NCBI GenBank assembly: GCA_900545805.1
Contig: URAL01000004.1
Location: 1-64,000, forward strand
Source: an uncultured Eubacteriales bacterium
Lineage (GTDB): Bacteria; Bacillota; Clostridia; Oscillospirales; Oscillospiraceae
Direction: 5' to 3'
Length of the DNA stretch: 64,000 nucleotides
Below the pieces are notes generated by a model. It made no database searches. It worked only from the letters and a program-made list of their open reading frames with translations, and had not been told where the DNA came from. A program made the position numbers and the translations under genes. Below are positions 33,715 through 43,318 of this stretch, one piece after another (position 1 is the stretch's first letter; each line of letters begins with the position of its first letter).

Positions 33715-33930
33715 TTAGAGTACGCTTATCCAATTACAGTCGGAGACAATGTATGGATTGGCGCAGTGGTTCAGGTAATGCCCGGTGTCACGATCGGAAG
33801 TAATGTTGTCATTGGCGGCGGCAGCGTTGTTGTCAAAGATATTCCGAGCGATTCGGTAGCGGTAGGTGATCCCTGTAAAGTCATTCGAGCGATCACAGAA
33901 GAAGATAAGAAAACCTGTTGGGATAGATAA
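33715..33930 (+). pseudogene. 3' fragment of a maltose/galactoside-type O-acetyltransferase
   Basis: About 71 codons translate to the hexapeptide-repeat C-terminus of LacA/Maa-type acetyltransferases (VGDNVWIGAVVQVMPGVTIG, then VVIGGGSVVVKDIP and GDPCKVIRAI). The N-terminal two thirds are missing and no start codon is present. Confidence 0.85.
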
Positions 33931-34094
33931 TTCTCAGCTTGCAAACATCTGCCCCAAAACGCAAAATGCCCCGCACCATGCGCGCCAAGTAACATTAGCC
34001 CTGTGCTGCGTATTGAACGCGGCACAGGGCTTTTTCCGTTTCTGGCGGTTTTGGGCGGCATATTCGATGCCCTGCATGCAGGGCACACCTTAAA
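33931..34094. other. Mobile-element debris without a gene
   Basis: Contains a stem GCCCTGTGC / GCACAGGGC (about 34000-34030) and the direct palindrome CCCTGCATGCAGGG (about 34070-34084). No reading frame is credible. Confidence 0.4.
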
Positions 34095-34352
34095 GTGGAA
34101 ATCCAGACTTTGCAGCAGGAAATCGAAGTACAGGAACGACAGATTGAAAACTTGGAGCAGTTTATCCAGCGGGTACGCAAATACGAGGATTTGGACGAGC
34201 AAACCCCGTATGCGCTGCGGGAGCTTGTCAAGGCGATCTACGTTGAAGCCCCGGACAAGTCCGGCGGCAAGGGGCATCAGGGCATCCGCATTTCCTATGA
34301 CCTTGTGGGCTTTATTCCTGTGGAAGAACTGCTGAAACAGGAAACGGCGTGA
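34095..34352 (+). pseudogene. C-terminal fragment of a TndX-like serine recombinase
   Basis: 85 codons with the coiled-coil (LQQEIEVQERQIENLEQFI) and the DUF4368-type tail (YALRELVKAIYVEAP..., YDLVGFIPVEE) that ends large serine recombinases of Tn916/Tn5397-type elements. The catalytic part is absent. It is a remnant of a different element end from the truncated recombinase at 32074-33081, or the lost tail of a relative. Confidence 0.8.
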
Positions 34353-34395
34353 CCGAAGCCACGCCGTTCCTGAGAAAATACGATATTATTTTCTT

Positions 34396-35250
34396 ATGAC
34401 CTCCGTCCATTTCATCGCCGTGGCCTGCGCGGCTAACATCGCGCTGGACTATCTTTTCATGGGGGCAATGCACCTCGGCCCGGCAGGCGCCGCGCTCGGC
34501 ACGACGATCGCGCAGGCGATAAGCGTAATTGTCGCGCTCATCGCCATCCGCCGCCATAAGAGCATCACGCTTTCAAAAAGCGACCTGCGCCCGCAGCGCG
34601 GCGTCATGGGTCAGATACTGTCCATCGGTGTGCCGGTTTCGCTTCAGGACGGGCTTATTCAGATCGCCTTCATTATCATAACGGTCATTGCAAACCGCCG
34701 TGGGCTCACTGATGCCGCAGCCGTCGGCATAGTCGAAAAGATCATAAGCTTTCTGTTCCTTGTGCCCTCGTCGATGCTCTCGACGGTGTCGGCGCTCGGC
34801 GCGCAGAATCTCGGAGCGGGAAAGCCGGAGCGTGCGAAGAAAACACTGTGGTACGCAATTGCAATAGCCGCCGGCTTCGGCGTGCTTATAAGCATCCTCA
34901 TTCAATTTATAGCCGAGCCCGTCGTAGGGCTGTTCACGCCCGATGAAAGCGTCATCACAGCAGGAGGGCAGTATCTGCGCGGCTATATCCTCGACTGCGC
35001 CTTTGCCGGAGTCCACTTCTGCTTCAGCGGTTATTTCTGCGCATGCGGAATGTCGATAATCTCGTTTATCCACAACATAGCGGGCGTTGCGCTCGTGCGC
35101 GTTCCGGGCGCATATATCATGTCTAAGATGTTCCCGGCGACGCTGCTGCCGATGGGCCTTGCAACGGCGGCAGGCTCGCTTTTGCAGGTCATGATCTGCG
35201 TCATTGCCTACAGGCTGATAACGAAAAAAGAAAAATCCCGCGTCGTCTGA
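34396..35250 (+). pseudogene. MATE-family efflux protein, 5'-truncated
   Basis: 284 residues corresponding to the C-terminal two thirds of a MATE multidrug/Na+ antiporter (normal length about 450), with about eight membrane segments and the VPSSMLSTVSALGAQNLGAG region typical of the second half. Upstream sequence is recombinase debris, so the N-terminal membrane segments were lost. Function is unlikely. Confidence 0.85.
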
Positions 35251-35260
35251 CGCGGGATTA
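35231..35260 (-). terminator. Terminator of rpmE
   Basis: Stem AATCCCGCGTC / GACGCGGGATT (35234-35244 and 35249-35259), followed on the minus strand by TTTTTCTTTTTT. It overlaps the end of the MATE fragment. Confidence 0.85.
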
Positions 35261-35276
35261 AGTCTGTAATTTTAAA

Positions 35277-35477
35277 TTACTTAATGCCGTACTTCCTGTT
35301 GAACTTATCAACGCGGCCGCTGGTATCGACCAGCTTCTGCTTGCCTGTATAGAAGGGGTGGCACTTCGAGCAGATCTCGACGGTGATGCCGGGGCGGGTC
35401 GAGCCGGTCTCGATGGTGGCGCCGCAGGCGCACTTTATAACGGTGGGCTGGTAGTTAGGATGGATTCCTGCCTTCAT
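35277..35477 (-). CDS. rpmE: 50S ribosomal protein L31 (zinc form)
   Basis: 66 residues. Zinc-binding C+ type with CACG and CSKC pairs (KCACGAT, EICSKCHPFYTG), so it would be lost under zinc limitation in species that also have a C- copy. Start MKAGIHPNY is canonical. Monocistronic between a promoter and a terminator. Confidence 0.96.
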   Translation of the reverse strand: MKAGIHPNYQPTVIKCACGATIETGSTRPGITVEICSKCHPFYTGKQKLVDTSGRVDKFNRKYGIK

Positions 35478-35544
35478 TGTTCATATCTCCTCGTCATAGG
35501 CTGTCTTGAGCATGCAAAACGCATGGTTACAAGACGCAAAGCTA

Positions 35545-35573
35545 ATTGTAGCACAGGTATCTCTTAATTGCAA
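35545..35573 (-). promoter_or_regulatory. Promoter of rpmE
   Basis: Minus strand: TTGCAA (35568-35573), 17-nt spacer, TACAAT (35545-35550). Confidence 0.8.
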
Positions 35574-35642
35574 GAGTTTTTAGAGGCGTTTTGGCGCTTT
35601 TGATCATGCTTGCTGCGGCCGCCCGGTTCGAAAGGGCGATGA

Positions 35643-38600
35643 TCAACAGTCTGCCCTTACGATTTCGCCGGAATAGAGAAAATACAGCACGCACTCGCGC
35701 ACGGGCCTGCCTGTCGTGCGCTGCGCGGCATAGGCGTAGGCCTCCAGCTGCTTTGCGTAGCTCCTCGCCCTCTCGAGGGCCTCGCCGCCGCGAACACGGT
35801 CTGTCTTGTAGTCGATGATCGTTATTTCGCCGTTTTCCTCGATCATGCAGTCGATAACGCCCTGCAAAAGCACGCTCTCGCCCTCGCCGCCGGGGAAGAG
35901 CTTTTCCGCCGGACACAGCAGCGAAAATTTAAACTCGCGCCATAGCCTGCCGGCGGTCATTATGCGCCGCCCGATGGGGGAGGCGAACAGCCGCAGGATG
36001 CAGCCGAGATCGACGCTTTCTGCCTGCCGGGGCGTAAGGAATTTCTGCTCTGTCAGGCGTGAAAGCTCCTCGCGCAAGGCAGTCTCCGAGCCTGTTTTGG
36101 CGTAGTCGATGTGCTGCAAAAGCGTATGCGCCGCCGAGCCGCGCTGCGTCGGCGTGAGCGGGCGGTCATCCCCCAATCGCGGCGTGCGAAAGCGCGATTG
36201 CGATTTGGGCGCTATGCTCGCGGCCTCCCCGTCGCCGGGCTCAAGATGCTTCAGCTCCGTTGCAGTGACCTTTGAGGGCAGGTGCGCCGCCGCCTCATGA
36301 GGATACGAAAACGCAAGGCTTCGGCGCAGCCTTTCGACAAGCGCCGCGTCGGGCGCGGCGTGAGGAAGCTCAGTCTCGTCATCCTGCGCGGCGGCGGCCT
36401 CGGCCGCGCTTACAAGCGAGAGCTTGAAGGTATCCCCGCCGGAGCACAGCTGCGCGTAGATCATCCAGTCGGCCATGCTCTGCGCACCTATGAGCACCTC
36501 CGGTGACATGGGGCTCGTGCATTGCAGCATCATGCTCTGCATTTTTTTCTCGGGGTCCTTTACCGCCGCCGTGACAAAAAGCCGCTCACGGGCTCTCGTG
36601 AGCGCGACGTATAAAAGGCGCATTTCCTCCGACAGCATTTCGCGCCTTAGACGCTGCTTTATCGCGTTTCGCGCAAGGCCGGGGTATTCGAGCCTGCGGG
36701 AGGCGTCGTATACCTTCGCACCGAGACCGAGCTCCGGGTGAATGAGCACGGTCTGCTTTAAGTCCGCGTCGTTAAAGCGGCGCGAGGTGTCGCACAAAAA
36801 CACGACGGGGAATTCAAGACCCTTTGACTTGTGTATTGTCATTATCCTTACCGCGTCATCGGCTCCGGCAGCGCCCATATCGCCTCCGCGCCCGGCAAGC
36901 TGATGCAGCCATCGGCAGAAGCGGTGCAGTCCGCGAAAGCCGCCCGCGGCAAAGCGCCCGGATAATTCGAGCATCATGTGCAGGTTTGCCAGTCTTTGCG
37001 GCGCATCCTGCATGGCGGCGCACTTGGCCGTAAGGTCGAGCTCGTTATAGATAAACGTGAGCAGCTCGTCCACCGGCGCATCCGTCGAGCGAGAGCGGAG
37101 CTTGTTGAGCGTTTCGAGAAACACCGCGCATTTTTCGTTTGTCTCGGCGGCCTTTTTCAGCGCCGTGTAGAAGTCTCCTTCGCGGTCACAAAGGCGTATC
37201 CCGGTCAGCTCGTCGGCCGTGAAGCCGAAAACGCTTGAGCGCAGTACGGCGATGAGAGCAACGTCCTGATGCGGATTGTCGAGGATCGCAAGAAGACTCA
37301 TGAGCGAGGTTATCTCCGTTGCGGCAAAGAAGCTTCCGCCCTGACCGGCGGCGACGGGTATGCCGCGCAAAATAAGCTCACGGCGGTATGTTTCGCCGAC
37401 TGAGTTTGCCGAGCGCATCAAAAGCGCGATATCGCCGTAGCCGAGCGCACGGCCGGACACCGTCATGCCCGATGCCATGAGCTTAAGAATCTTGTCGGCG
37501 ACGACGGCGGCCTCCTTCTCGGTCTTGTCGCGCAGATCCTCCTCGTCGCTTTTAACGTCGATGAGTATGAGCTCGGGCGCGCACCCTGAGTCATCATACA
37601 CGCCGCCGCAGCGCAGAAGCGCGTTCTCGTCGTAGTCGATCTCGCCGAGCTTTTTCGACATGCAGGCGGAAAAAACGACGTTTATGCCGTCGATGACCTC
37701 CCGGCGCGAGCGGAAGTTCTCCTGAAGCATGATCTTCACGGGCTCATTTTCGGCAGCGTCGGATAAAAACGCGTATTTTTCGTATTTTTCGGTGAATATC
37801 AGGGGGTCTGCCAGGCGGAAGCGGTAGATCGACTGCTTTACGTCGCCGACCATGAACAGGTTTTCGCCGTTTTTCGACAGGGCTCGGAAGATATCGTCCT
37901 GCACGCGGTTTACGTCCTGATACTCATCGACCATGATCTCGCAAAAGCGCCGAGAGGTTTCCCGTGCAAGTTCGGTGGGGCTGCCGTCCTCGTTTGTCAG
38001 AAGCTGCGCCGTCAGATGCTCAAGATCGGCAAAATCGACCTCGGCTCTCCGGCGCTTTTCGGCGGCGTAGGCTCTGTCAAAGCGCAGCGTCAGCTCGATA
38101 AGAGCTCTCATCGCCGGAGCTGTTTTATGCATGTCGGCGATAAGCTTTTCGCTGCTCGCCGAGAGAAGCTTATCGTATTTCGCGCAGCTTTTTTTGCACA
38201 GCTCGCGCACGGCCTTCGTATACTCCTTAAGCTCGGGATCGGGCGGATTCGTGATCGTTCCGAGCCTCGGGAAACTTATGGGCAGCGCCTGCCGCGCCCT
38301 GTCCCAGCCGAGAGAGCAGGCGCGGGCAAAGTTATGCAGGGAAAGTGCCGTTTCGGCAAAGCCGGGGCCGTATTTTGCCGCAACAACGGCGTCATTTGCC
38401 GCAAGAGCGCACATCTCGTCCATCCTCTGCGCCCAGTAGAGCGCATCGTCGCGCATGCCTTCAAGCATCTGCGCACCCCAGACCGTGCGCCCGGCATCGG
38501 TCTCCGCCGGCTCGAGAGCCTCAAGCTGCTGCCTCAGCCATAGCTCGGGCCGCGCATGACTCTGTGTTTTCCGGTGGAGCTCAAGAACGGTGTCGGCAAG

Positions 38601-39104
38601 GCGCTTATCGTCGCGTCCCGCGCCCACGGTGTCGGACAGCAGACGGAAATTTTCATCGGGAGCCTCATAGCAGGCGTCCAGAACGCGCTGGATAACGCGC
38701 TGCTTTATCGCCTCGGCTCTGTCCTCCTCGATGACCCGAAACTCCGGCGAAAGCTGCGCTGCGTGGCAATGCTCGCGCAGAAAGCTCTGACAGAACGAGT
38801 CGATCGTACCTATCTGCGCCTTGGCGCACAGAGCGCTCTGGCGGCGCAGACGGCGGTTATCGGGGTCAACGGCCAGACGCTCGGATATCTCGTCGAGTAT
38901 GCGGCCTTTAAGCTCCGCGGCGGCGGCCTTGGTAAAGGTTATGACAAGAAAGCTGTCGATGTCCGCATCGCTGTCTATGCGCCGCAGGAGCCTCTCGGTC
39001 AGAACTCTCGTCTTGCCGCTTCCCGCCGCCGCCGAGACGAGCACGGCCCGTCCCGATTCCTCTATCGCAGATCTCTGCGCACTTGTCGGCTCAAATCTCG
39101 CCAT
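35643..39104 (-). CDS. addA: ATP-dependent helicase/nuclease subunit A
   Basis: Helicase and nuclease subunit of AddAB, which resects double-strand breaks for recombination (Gram-positive counterpart of RecBCD). 1153 residues: UvrD-type motifs Q and I (TSAQRSAIE, AAAGSGKTRVL), motif II VDEYQDV, motif III GDVKQSIYRFR, motif V/VI (TIHKSKGLEFPVVFL; LLYVALTRARERL) and a C-terminal RecB-type nuclease (GVIDCMIEE then IIDYKTD). Start overlaps the end of addB by 14 nt, so translation is coupled. Confidence 0.97.
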   Translation of the reverse strand: MARFEPTSAQRSAIEESGRAVLVSAAAGSGKTRVLTERLLRRIDSDADIDSFLVITFTKAAAAELKGRILDEISERLAVDPDNRRLRRQSALCAKAQIGTIDSFCQSFLREHCHAAQLSPEFRVIEEDRAEAIKQRVIQRVLDACYEAPDENFRLLSDTVGAGRDDKRLADTVLELHRKTQSHARPELWLRQQLEALEPAETDAGRTVWGAQMLEGMRDDALYWAQRMDEMCALAANDAVVAAKYGPGFAETALSLHNFARACSLGWDRARQALPISFPRLGTITNPPDPELKEYTKAVRELCKKSCAKYDKLLSASSEKLIADMHKTAPAMRALIELTLRFDRAYAAEKRRRAEVDFADLEHLTAQLLTNEDGSPTELARETSRRFCEIMVDEYQDVNRVQDDIFRALSKNGENLFMVGDVKQSIYRFRLADPLIFTEKYEKYAFLSDAAENEPVKIMLQENFRSRREVIDGINVVFSACMSKKLGEIDYDENALLRCGGVYDDSGCAPELILIDVKSDEEDLRDKTEKEAAVVADKILKLMASGMTVSGRALGYGDIALLMRSANSVGETYRRELILRGIPVAAGQGGSFFAATEITSLMSLLAILDNPHQDVALIAVLRSSVFGFTADELTGIRLCDREGDFYTALKKAAETNEKCAVFLETLNKLRSRSTDAPVDELLTFIYNELDLTAKCAAMQDAPQRLANLHMMLELSGRFAAGGFRGLHRFCRWLHQLAGRGGDMGAAGADDAVRIMTIHKSKGLEFPVVFLCDTSRRFNDADLKQTVLIHPELGLGAKVYDASRRLEYPGLARNAIKQRLRREMLSEEMRLLYVALTRARERLFVTAAVKDPEKKMQSMMLQCTSPMSPEVLIGAQSMADWMIYAQLCSGGDTFKLSLVSAAEAAAAQDDETELPHAAPDAALVERLRRSLAFSYPHEAAAHLPSKVTATELKHLEPGDGEAASIAPKSQSRFRTPRLGDDRPLTPTQRGSAAHTLLQHIDYAKTGSETALREELSRLTEQKFLTPRQAESVDLGCILRLFASPIGRRIMTAGRLWREFKFSLLCPAEKLFPGGEGESVLLQGVIDCMIEENGEITIIDYKTDRVRGGEALERARSYAKQLEAYAYAAQRTTGRPVRECVLYFLYSGEIVRADC

Positions 39105-42100
39105 CGATTTTGCCTCCCTCCAACACGTTCCACACCTTTGTTGCCTTCAGGTGAGGCGTTATTCTCATGCTCTCGCCGTTTTCGCCGTCGCGGAAGCGGC
39201 AGGCGTCGAAATAGTCGCAGTTTGTGCACGCGGTCTCCTGCTGGCCGGCGTAGTACGGGTCGGCCGCAATACTGCCGCTTCTTAGCTCCGAGGCCATTTC
39301 GCTCAGCGTTTTGTCTATGTGTCTTGCCAGAACTCCGAGCCGCTCTGCCGAGACGAGCGCATCGCCGTCGGCGCCGGATTTTTTGAACGTGACCGGGATG
39401 TACCGCGGCGTTTCGGAATGCTCCATCGCGGCGATGACCTCGGGGTCATTGAGTATCAGTCCGCTGCGGCGCAGGCTTGCGCCGCGCTTTTTCTTAAGCT
39501 CCTCGTCGCTCAGGTCAAAATCGCTTTTTGTTACTTCGTCTCGCGCCGGAACGTACAGCACTCCGGCAGGGACGATCTCATGACCGTACAGCTCATGTCC
39601 GTTTTCGCCCAGCGAAAACAGGTACAGCAGCATCTGAAGATTCATGCCGTACAGCACGTCCGAAAGCTCGAAATTTTTGCGTCCGGTCTTATAGTCGACA
39701 ATGCGCAGATAGAGCTTGCCCTCATGCAGCCAGCCGTCAACGCGGTCGGCGATTCCGGTCAGGACGAGCTTATCCTCACCGTCGCCGAGCTCCAGCGGTG
39801 GCAGCTCAGGCGTGTGCGCAAAGTCGAGCTCGAACGACAGCGGCTCGAAATCGCTGCGGCGCAGCTCGTCGGCAAGATCGAGAGCTATCTGATGCACGCT
39901 GCTTATAAGGCGGCGGAACAGGTATTCAAAGCGCTTGCTCTTATCGCGGAAATCATTGAGCTCGCGCCTTATGTATTCCGAAACGTACTTGTCGCACAGT
40001 GCGCGCACCGTCTCGTCGCCGATGCTTTTATAGCCGCCCATGGAGACCGCCTCGCGTGTGACCTGCTCCAGGATCCGGTGCACGAAGGTTCCCAGCTCCG
40101 GTGCCGTGAAGCCCGCAGGCTCGTGCGGCCTTGCCTTGAGCGCGTACTGCATGAAGTAGGCAAAGCGGCAGGAGGCGAATTTGTCGATCCTCGACGCGGA
40201 AAGGCGCAGTCTTTCGCCGTACAGCGCCCTTACCGATGCACGCGACAGTCTGCCCCGGCTGAGGCTTGCCGCAAGCTCAAGCTCGCGCAGCCGCCCGGGC
40301 TCGGATTCCTTGAAATATTCCGCCGCGCTTGCCGCCGCCGTGCCGCCGCCGTGCAGCGACTGCGCTGCAAGCTCCAGAGCGGGAGAACGGGCCGACAGAC
40401 GGGCACTGTCGATATCAAAGGGCTCGGCGTCGATATCAAATATTGCCCTTGCCCTGTTCACAACGAAGGCCGGGCGCTGCTGCACTCCGCCCGTGCCGCT
40501 GAGCGCATAGCAGAATGTGAGGCTTTCCGACGGCAGGGTAAGGCAATTATACACCGTCGAGAACGCACGCCACAGCTCGCTGTCGCCCATGCCGCCGAGG
40601 TCGATGTCCATTTCAAGAAGCCTCTTTCGCTCGTCGGAGGAGAACACGCCCGTGTCGGTATCCGTTCCGGGGATGCGATCATCCGTCGCGCCGAGAACGA
40701 TGAGATGTTTTATATTGCGCCGTCTCATGCGGTCTGTTTCGCCGGCAGTTACGCAGTCGAGCGAAACGGGGATTGTACCGATATCGTAGCGCGAGAGAAT
40801 CAGAGTAAAGAGCCTGCCGAAGTATTCGGCATCGGCCTGCGTATCACCGAGGATGGCCGCGCACTGCTCGAGCGCCGTGACCGTTATGTCCCAAAGCCGT
40901 GCACATTCGCTCGCCTCGGTATCGCGGTGCGCGGCTGCAAGCTCATCGGCTCGCGCCTGCAAGCTCTCCGCAAGACCGAGTTCGTCAAAAAGCGCGGCGA
41001 GCGCACGGGCCTGCTCCGATGCGGTGAGCGCGGCGCTCGCACGCTCTGAAAAGCGCATGAGCGGAGCTCTTGCCGTCTCGCGCAGAAGATTTATGCGCTC
41101 AAGCGTCAGGGTCGAGCGCTCGTCAAATTCCTTTCCATAGCCGTCGGGATGCAGCGTCCAGGGCTCGTGCCTTGTCCAGGCCGAGCCGTGCAATTGCCAG
41201 GTGAAGACGTAGTTTTCAAGCTCGTCGCACTCATCAATGTCAAGTCCGCCGAAGCCCGTGCGCAGGTATTCGAACACGTCGTCGGCCTCCCAGCCGCCGA
41301 GGATGATCTCATACGCTGCCGAAATGAGCGAGGGCAGCGGCTTTGAGAGCATGTCGGCCTTGCGTGCGGTGTAGACCGGTACGCCGTAGCGCGAGAACGC
41401 CGACTCCAGCAGCAGACGGTAATCGTCAAAGCCCTTTGCGCACACGGCGATATCGCGCCAGCGGCAGCCGCAGTCACGAACGAGACGCAGAGCCTCTGAC
41501 GCGGCAAGCTCGCATTCGGTGTTCATGTCGGGCGCGGTGACTATCCTGATGCAGCCGTCGGGGTCTGATTTCTCGACGGCGCGGCAGCTGAACATATTTT
41601 CCGCAAAGACGGACAGCGGGCGGCGCTTCGTGCTTTCGCCGGTCCACCGTGTTTTTTCGGTTTCGATTCCGTTATCCGCGGCAAAGCGCAGAAGTGCAGA
41701 GGCAGTTATCCTGCCGAGAGCGAACACCTCGCTGCCTTCGCCGAGCTCATCGCAGCTCAGGCACACGGTAAGATACGCGCCGGAGAGCATCAACGCTTCA
41801 AGAACGCGCCGCTCCTGCGCCGTGAAATCGGTGAAGCCGTCGACGAAAACGTGTGTGTCTGCGCCGATAGACGAGCGCTCTATCTGCCCGGCCAGCACAC
41901 TCAGCCGGTCGGCGGGATCGGCTGAGCCGTTTGCGACAACACCGTCGTAGGCCTCAAGTATGAGACCGAGGTCAAAAAGCTTGTCACCAAGCGCACCCTC
42001 GCAGCTATCGGCCGCCGCGAGCAGCTGCTCGCTCGTAACACAAGCGCTTTTGAGCTCGTCTACAGCGCCCAGCAGCATCGTCTGTATTTCGGCTCTGTGC

Positions 42101-42429
42101 CGCGCCGCGCCGTAAACGCGCAGCCGCGAATACAAACCATCGGCCGCCAGTGCCATGCACAAAAGCCTGCCGCCCTTATCGAGAAACTCCTCCGCCGTGC
42201 CGCCGCATTCGGCGCTCACCTCGCGCGCAAGTCCCGTGAACGACAGAACCTCCGCATACAGCGACAGTCCGTCGCCGCACACGCTGCAAAGCTCGCGCTC
42301 GGCCTCATGGCTGTACTGCTCCGGAACGAGCAGGATGCAGCGCACCTTGCTGCCTTCACTGCGGCGTATCTCGTCCATGATCGCCGCACTTTTTCCCGTG
42401 CCCGCTTCACCGTATAATATTCTGAGCAT
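39091..42429 (-). CDS. addB: ATP-dependent helicase/deoxyribonuclease subunit B
   Basis: Partner of AddA; recognises Chi-like sites and cuts the second strand. 1112 residues from ATG 42429 (Walker A YGEAGTGKS at residues 6-14; an upstream in-frame ATG at 42519 lacks homology). The C-terminal RecB-like nuclease has GIADRVDGW and RIVDYKTGR. The 4Fe-4S cysteines are the FASCRF Cys and the C-X2-C-X5-C group (CTNCDYFDAC) near the end. First gene of addBA. Confidence 0.96.
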   Translation of the reverse strand: MLRILYGEAGTGKSAAIMDEIRRSEGSKVRCILLVPEQYSHEAERELCSVCGDGLSLYAEVLSFTGLAREVSAECGGTAEEFLDKGGRLLCMALAADGLYSRLRVYGAARHRAEIQTMLLGAVDELKSACVTSEQLLAAADSCEGALGDKLFDLGLILEAYDGVVANGSADPADRLSVLAGQIERSSIGADTHVFVDGFTDFTAQERRVLEALMLSGAYLTVCLSCDELGEGSEVFALGRITASALLRFAADNGIETEKTRWTGESTKRRPLSVFAENMFSCRAVEKSDPDGCIRIVTAPDMNTECELAASEALRLVRDCGCRWRDIAVCAKGFDDYRLLLESAFSRYGVPVYTARKADMLSKPLPSLISAAYEIILGGWEADDVFEYLRTGFGGLDIDECDELENYVFTWQLHGSAWTRHEPWTLHPDGYGKEFDERSTLTLERINLLRETARAPLMRFSERASAALTASEQARALAALFDELGLAESLQARADELAAAHRDTEASECARLWDITVTALEQCAAILGDTQADAEYFGRLFTLILSRYDIGTIPVSLDCVTAGETDRMRRRNIKHLIVLGATDDRIPGTDTDTGVFSSDERKRLLEMDIDLGGMGDSELWRAFSTVYNCLTLPSESLTFCYALSGTGGVQQRPAFVVNRARAIFDIDAEPFDIDSARLSARSPALELAAQSLHGGGTAAASAAEYFKESEPGRLRELELAASLSRGRLSRASVRALYGERLRLSASRIDKFASCRFAYFMQYALKARPHEPAGFTAPELGTFVHRILEQVTREAVSMGGYKSIGDETVRALCDKYVSEYIRRELNDFRDKSKRFEYLFRRLISSVHQIALDLADELRRSDFEPLSFELDFAHTPELPPLELGDGEDKLVLTGIADRVDGWLHEGKLYLRIVDYKTGRKNFELSDVLYGMNLQMLLYLFSLGENGHELYGHEIVPAGVLYVPARDEVTKSDFDLSDEELKKKRGASLRRSGLILNDPEVIAAMEHSETPRYIPVTFKKSGADGDALVSAERLGVLARHIDKTLSEMASELRSGSIAADPYYAGQQETACTNCDYFDACRFRDGENGESMRITPHLKATKVWNVLEGGKIDGEI

Positions 42430-42905
42430 CCCGTCACCGCCTTGATAGTGATACCTTATTATATCTCTCCGCGGTTGAGCGGTCAACCGCGGAGAGCAGA
42501 TAGCCAAATGTGTGCGCAAGGCGCACGGATTTGAATTTCACCTCATTCGTCAGCCTTCGGCTGACACCTTCCCCTCAAATGGGAAGGCAAGGGTGCAGAC
42601 AAAGCCTTTGCACCAAATCAGCACAATTTTACGTTGCACGAAACGTTGCGGTTTCCTGCAATGTTTCGACACCGGGACACCGCAATTACCGTATCGGCAC
42701 AGCCTAAATGCGCCTGCGGAAAAAGCGACCCCTCAGTCAGCTTCGCTGCCAGCTCCCCTTATGCAGGGGAGCCAAGGGGCGCGCTGCAAAAATCTGTACC
42801 GCGCCTACGGGAAGCGAAACGCAATGGTTTTTACCATTGTTCCGATACCGGGCGACCGCAATAAACGTATTCGCAGCTGTGTCCGTGCGCTATTAAAAAA
42901 GAACG
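42430..42905. repeat. Gene-free stretch with repeats
   Basis: Holds a CCTTCCCCT-type repeat (42534-42592), two copies of the 55-60 bp dispersed repeat (42664-42724 and 42840-42900) and a CCCCTCAGTCAGC-type palindromic repeat between them (42726-42779). No gene is credible. Confidence 0.6.
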
Positions 42906-42931
42906 AAAAAAGCTCGCCGTATGGCGAGCTT
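42906..42931 (-). terminator. Terminator of rpmB
   Basis: Stem AAGCTCGCC / GGCGAGCTT, 4-nt loop, T run on the minus strand. Confidence 0.9.
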
Positions 42932-42952
42932 GTTTCGGGTAATATCAGGTTA

Positions 42953-43141
42953 TTACACAGCGCGGGTGACCTTGCCGCTGCGCAGGCAGCGAGTGCATGC
43001 GTAAACGTGCTTGGGACTTCCGTCCACGATCGCCTTGACGCGCTTCACATTGGGCTTCCAAGTACGGTTGGAACGCCTGTGGGAGTGAGACACCTGAATG
43101 CCAAAGGCAACGCCCTTGTCGCAAAACTGACATTTTGCCAT
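42953..43141 (-). CDS. rpmB: 50S ribosomal protein L28
   Basis: 62 residues: MAKCQFCDKGVAFG start, NRTWKPNVKRVKA core and CTRCLRSGKV end. Two Cys pairs suggest the zinc-binding form. ATG 43141 follows AAGGAGGTG; an in-frame start 12 nt earlier is open but lacks a proper site. Own promoter: TTGCAA (43222-43227), 17-nt spacer, TATTAT (43199-43204), minus strand. Confidence 0.95.
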   Translation of the reverse strand: MAKCQFCDKGVAFGIQVSHSHRRSNRTWKPNVKRVKAIVDGSPKHVYACTRCLRSGKVTRAV

Positions 43142-43198
43142 AAGTTGAAGCACCTCCTTGCTTGTGTTTAGCCGAATGCATTTGCAGACAGCTTATTA

Positions 43199-43227
43199 AT
43201 AATAACAGAAGGAGCCTGTAATTGCAA
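43199..43227 (-). promoter_or_regulatory. Promoter of rpmB
   Basis: TTGCAA-17-TATTAT on the minus strand. It is back-to-back with a rightward TTGCAA-17-TAATAT promoter (43255-43283) for hprK. Confidence 0.75.
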
Positions 43228-43254
43228 GAAAAATTTTCGGATCATTAAAAATCG

Positions 43255-43283
43255 TTGCAAATTAATGCATTAGAGGTTAATAT
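43255..43283 (+). promoter_or_regulatory. Promoter of the hprK operon
   Basis: TTGCAA (43255-43260), 17-nt spacer, TAATAT (43278-43283). Confidence 0.65.
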
Positions 43284-43318
43284 TAAATATAGAAATAACT
43301 ATAGTGAGGAGCACCGCA

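Noticed and set aside
39319..41049. 576-codon open frame on the plus strand
   Set aside because: Antisense to addB in GC-rich sequence; no recognisable domain or ribosome-binding site.
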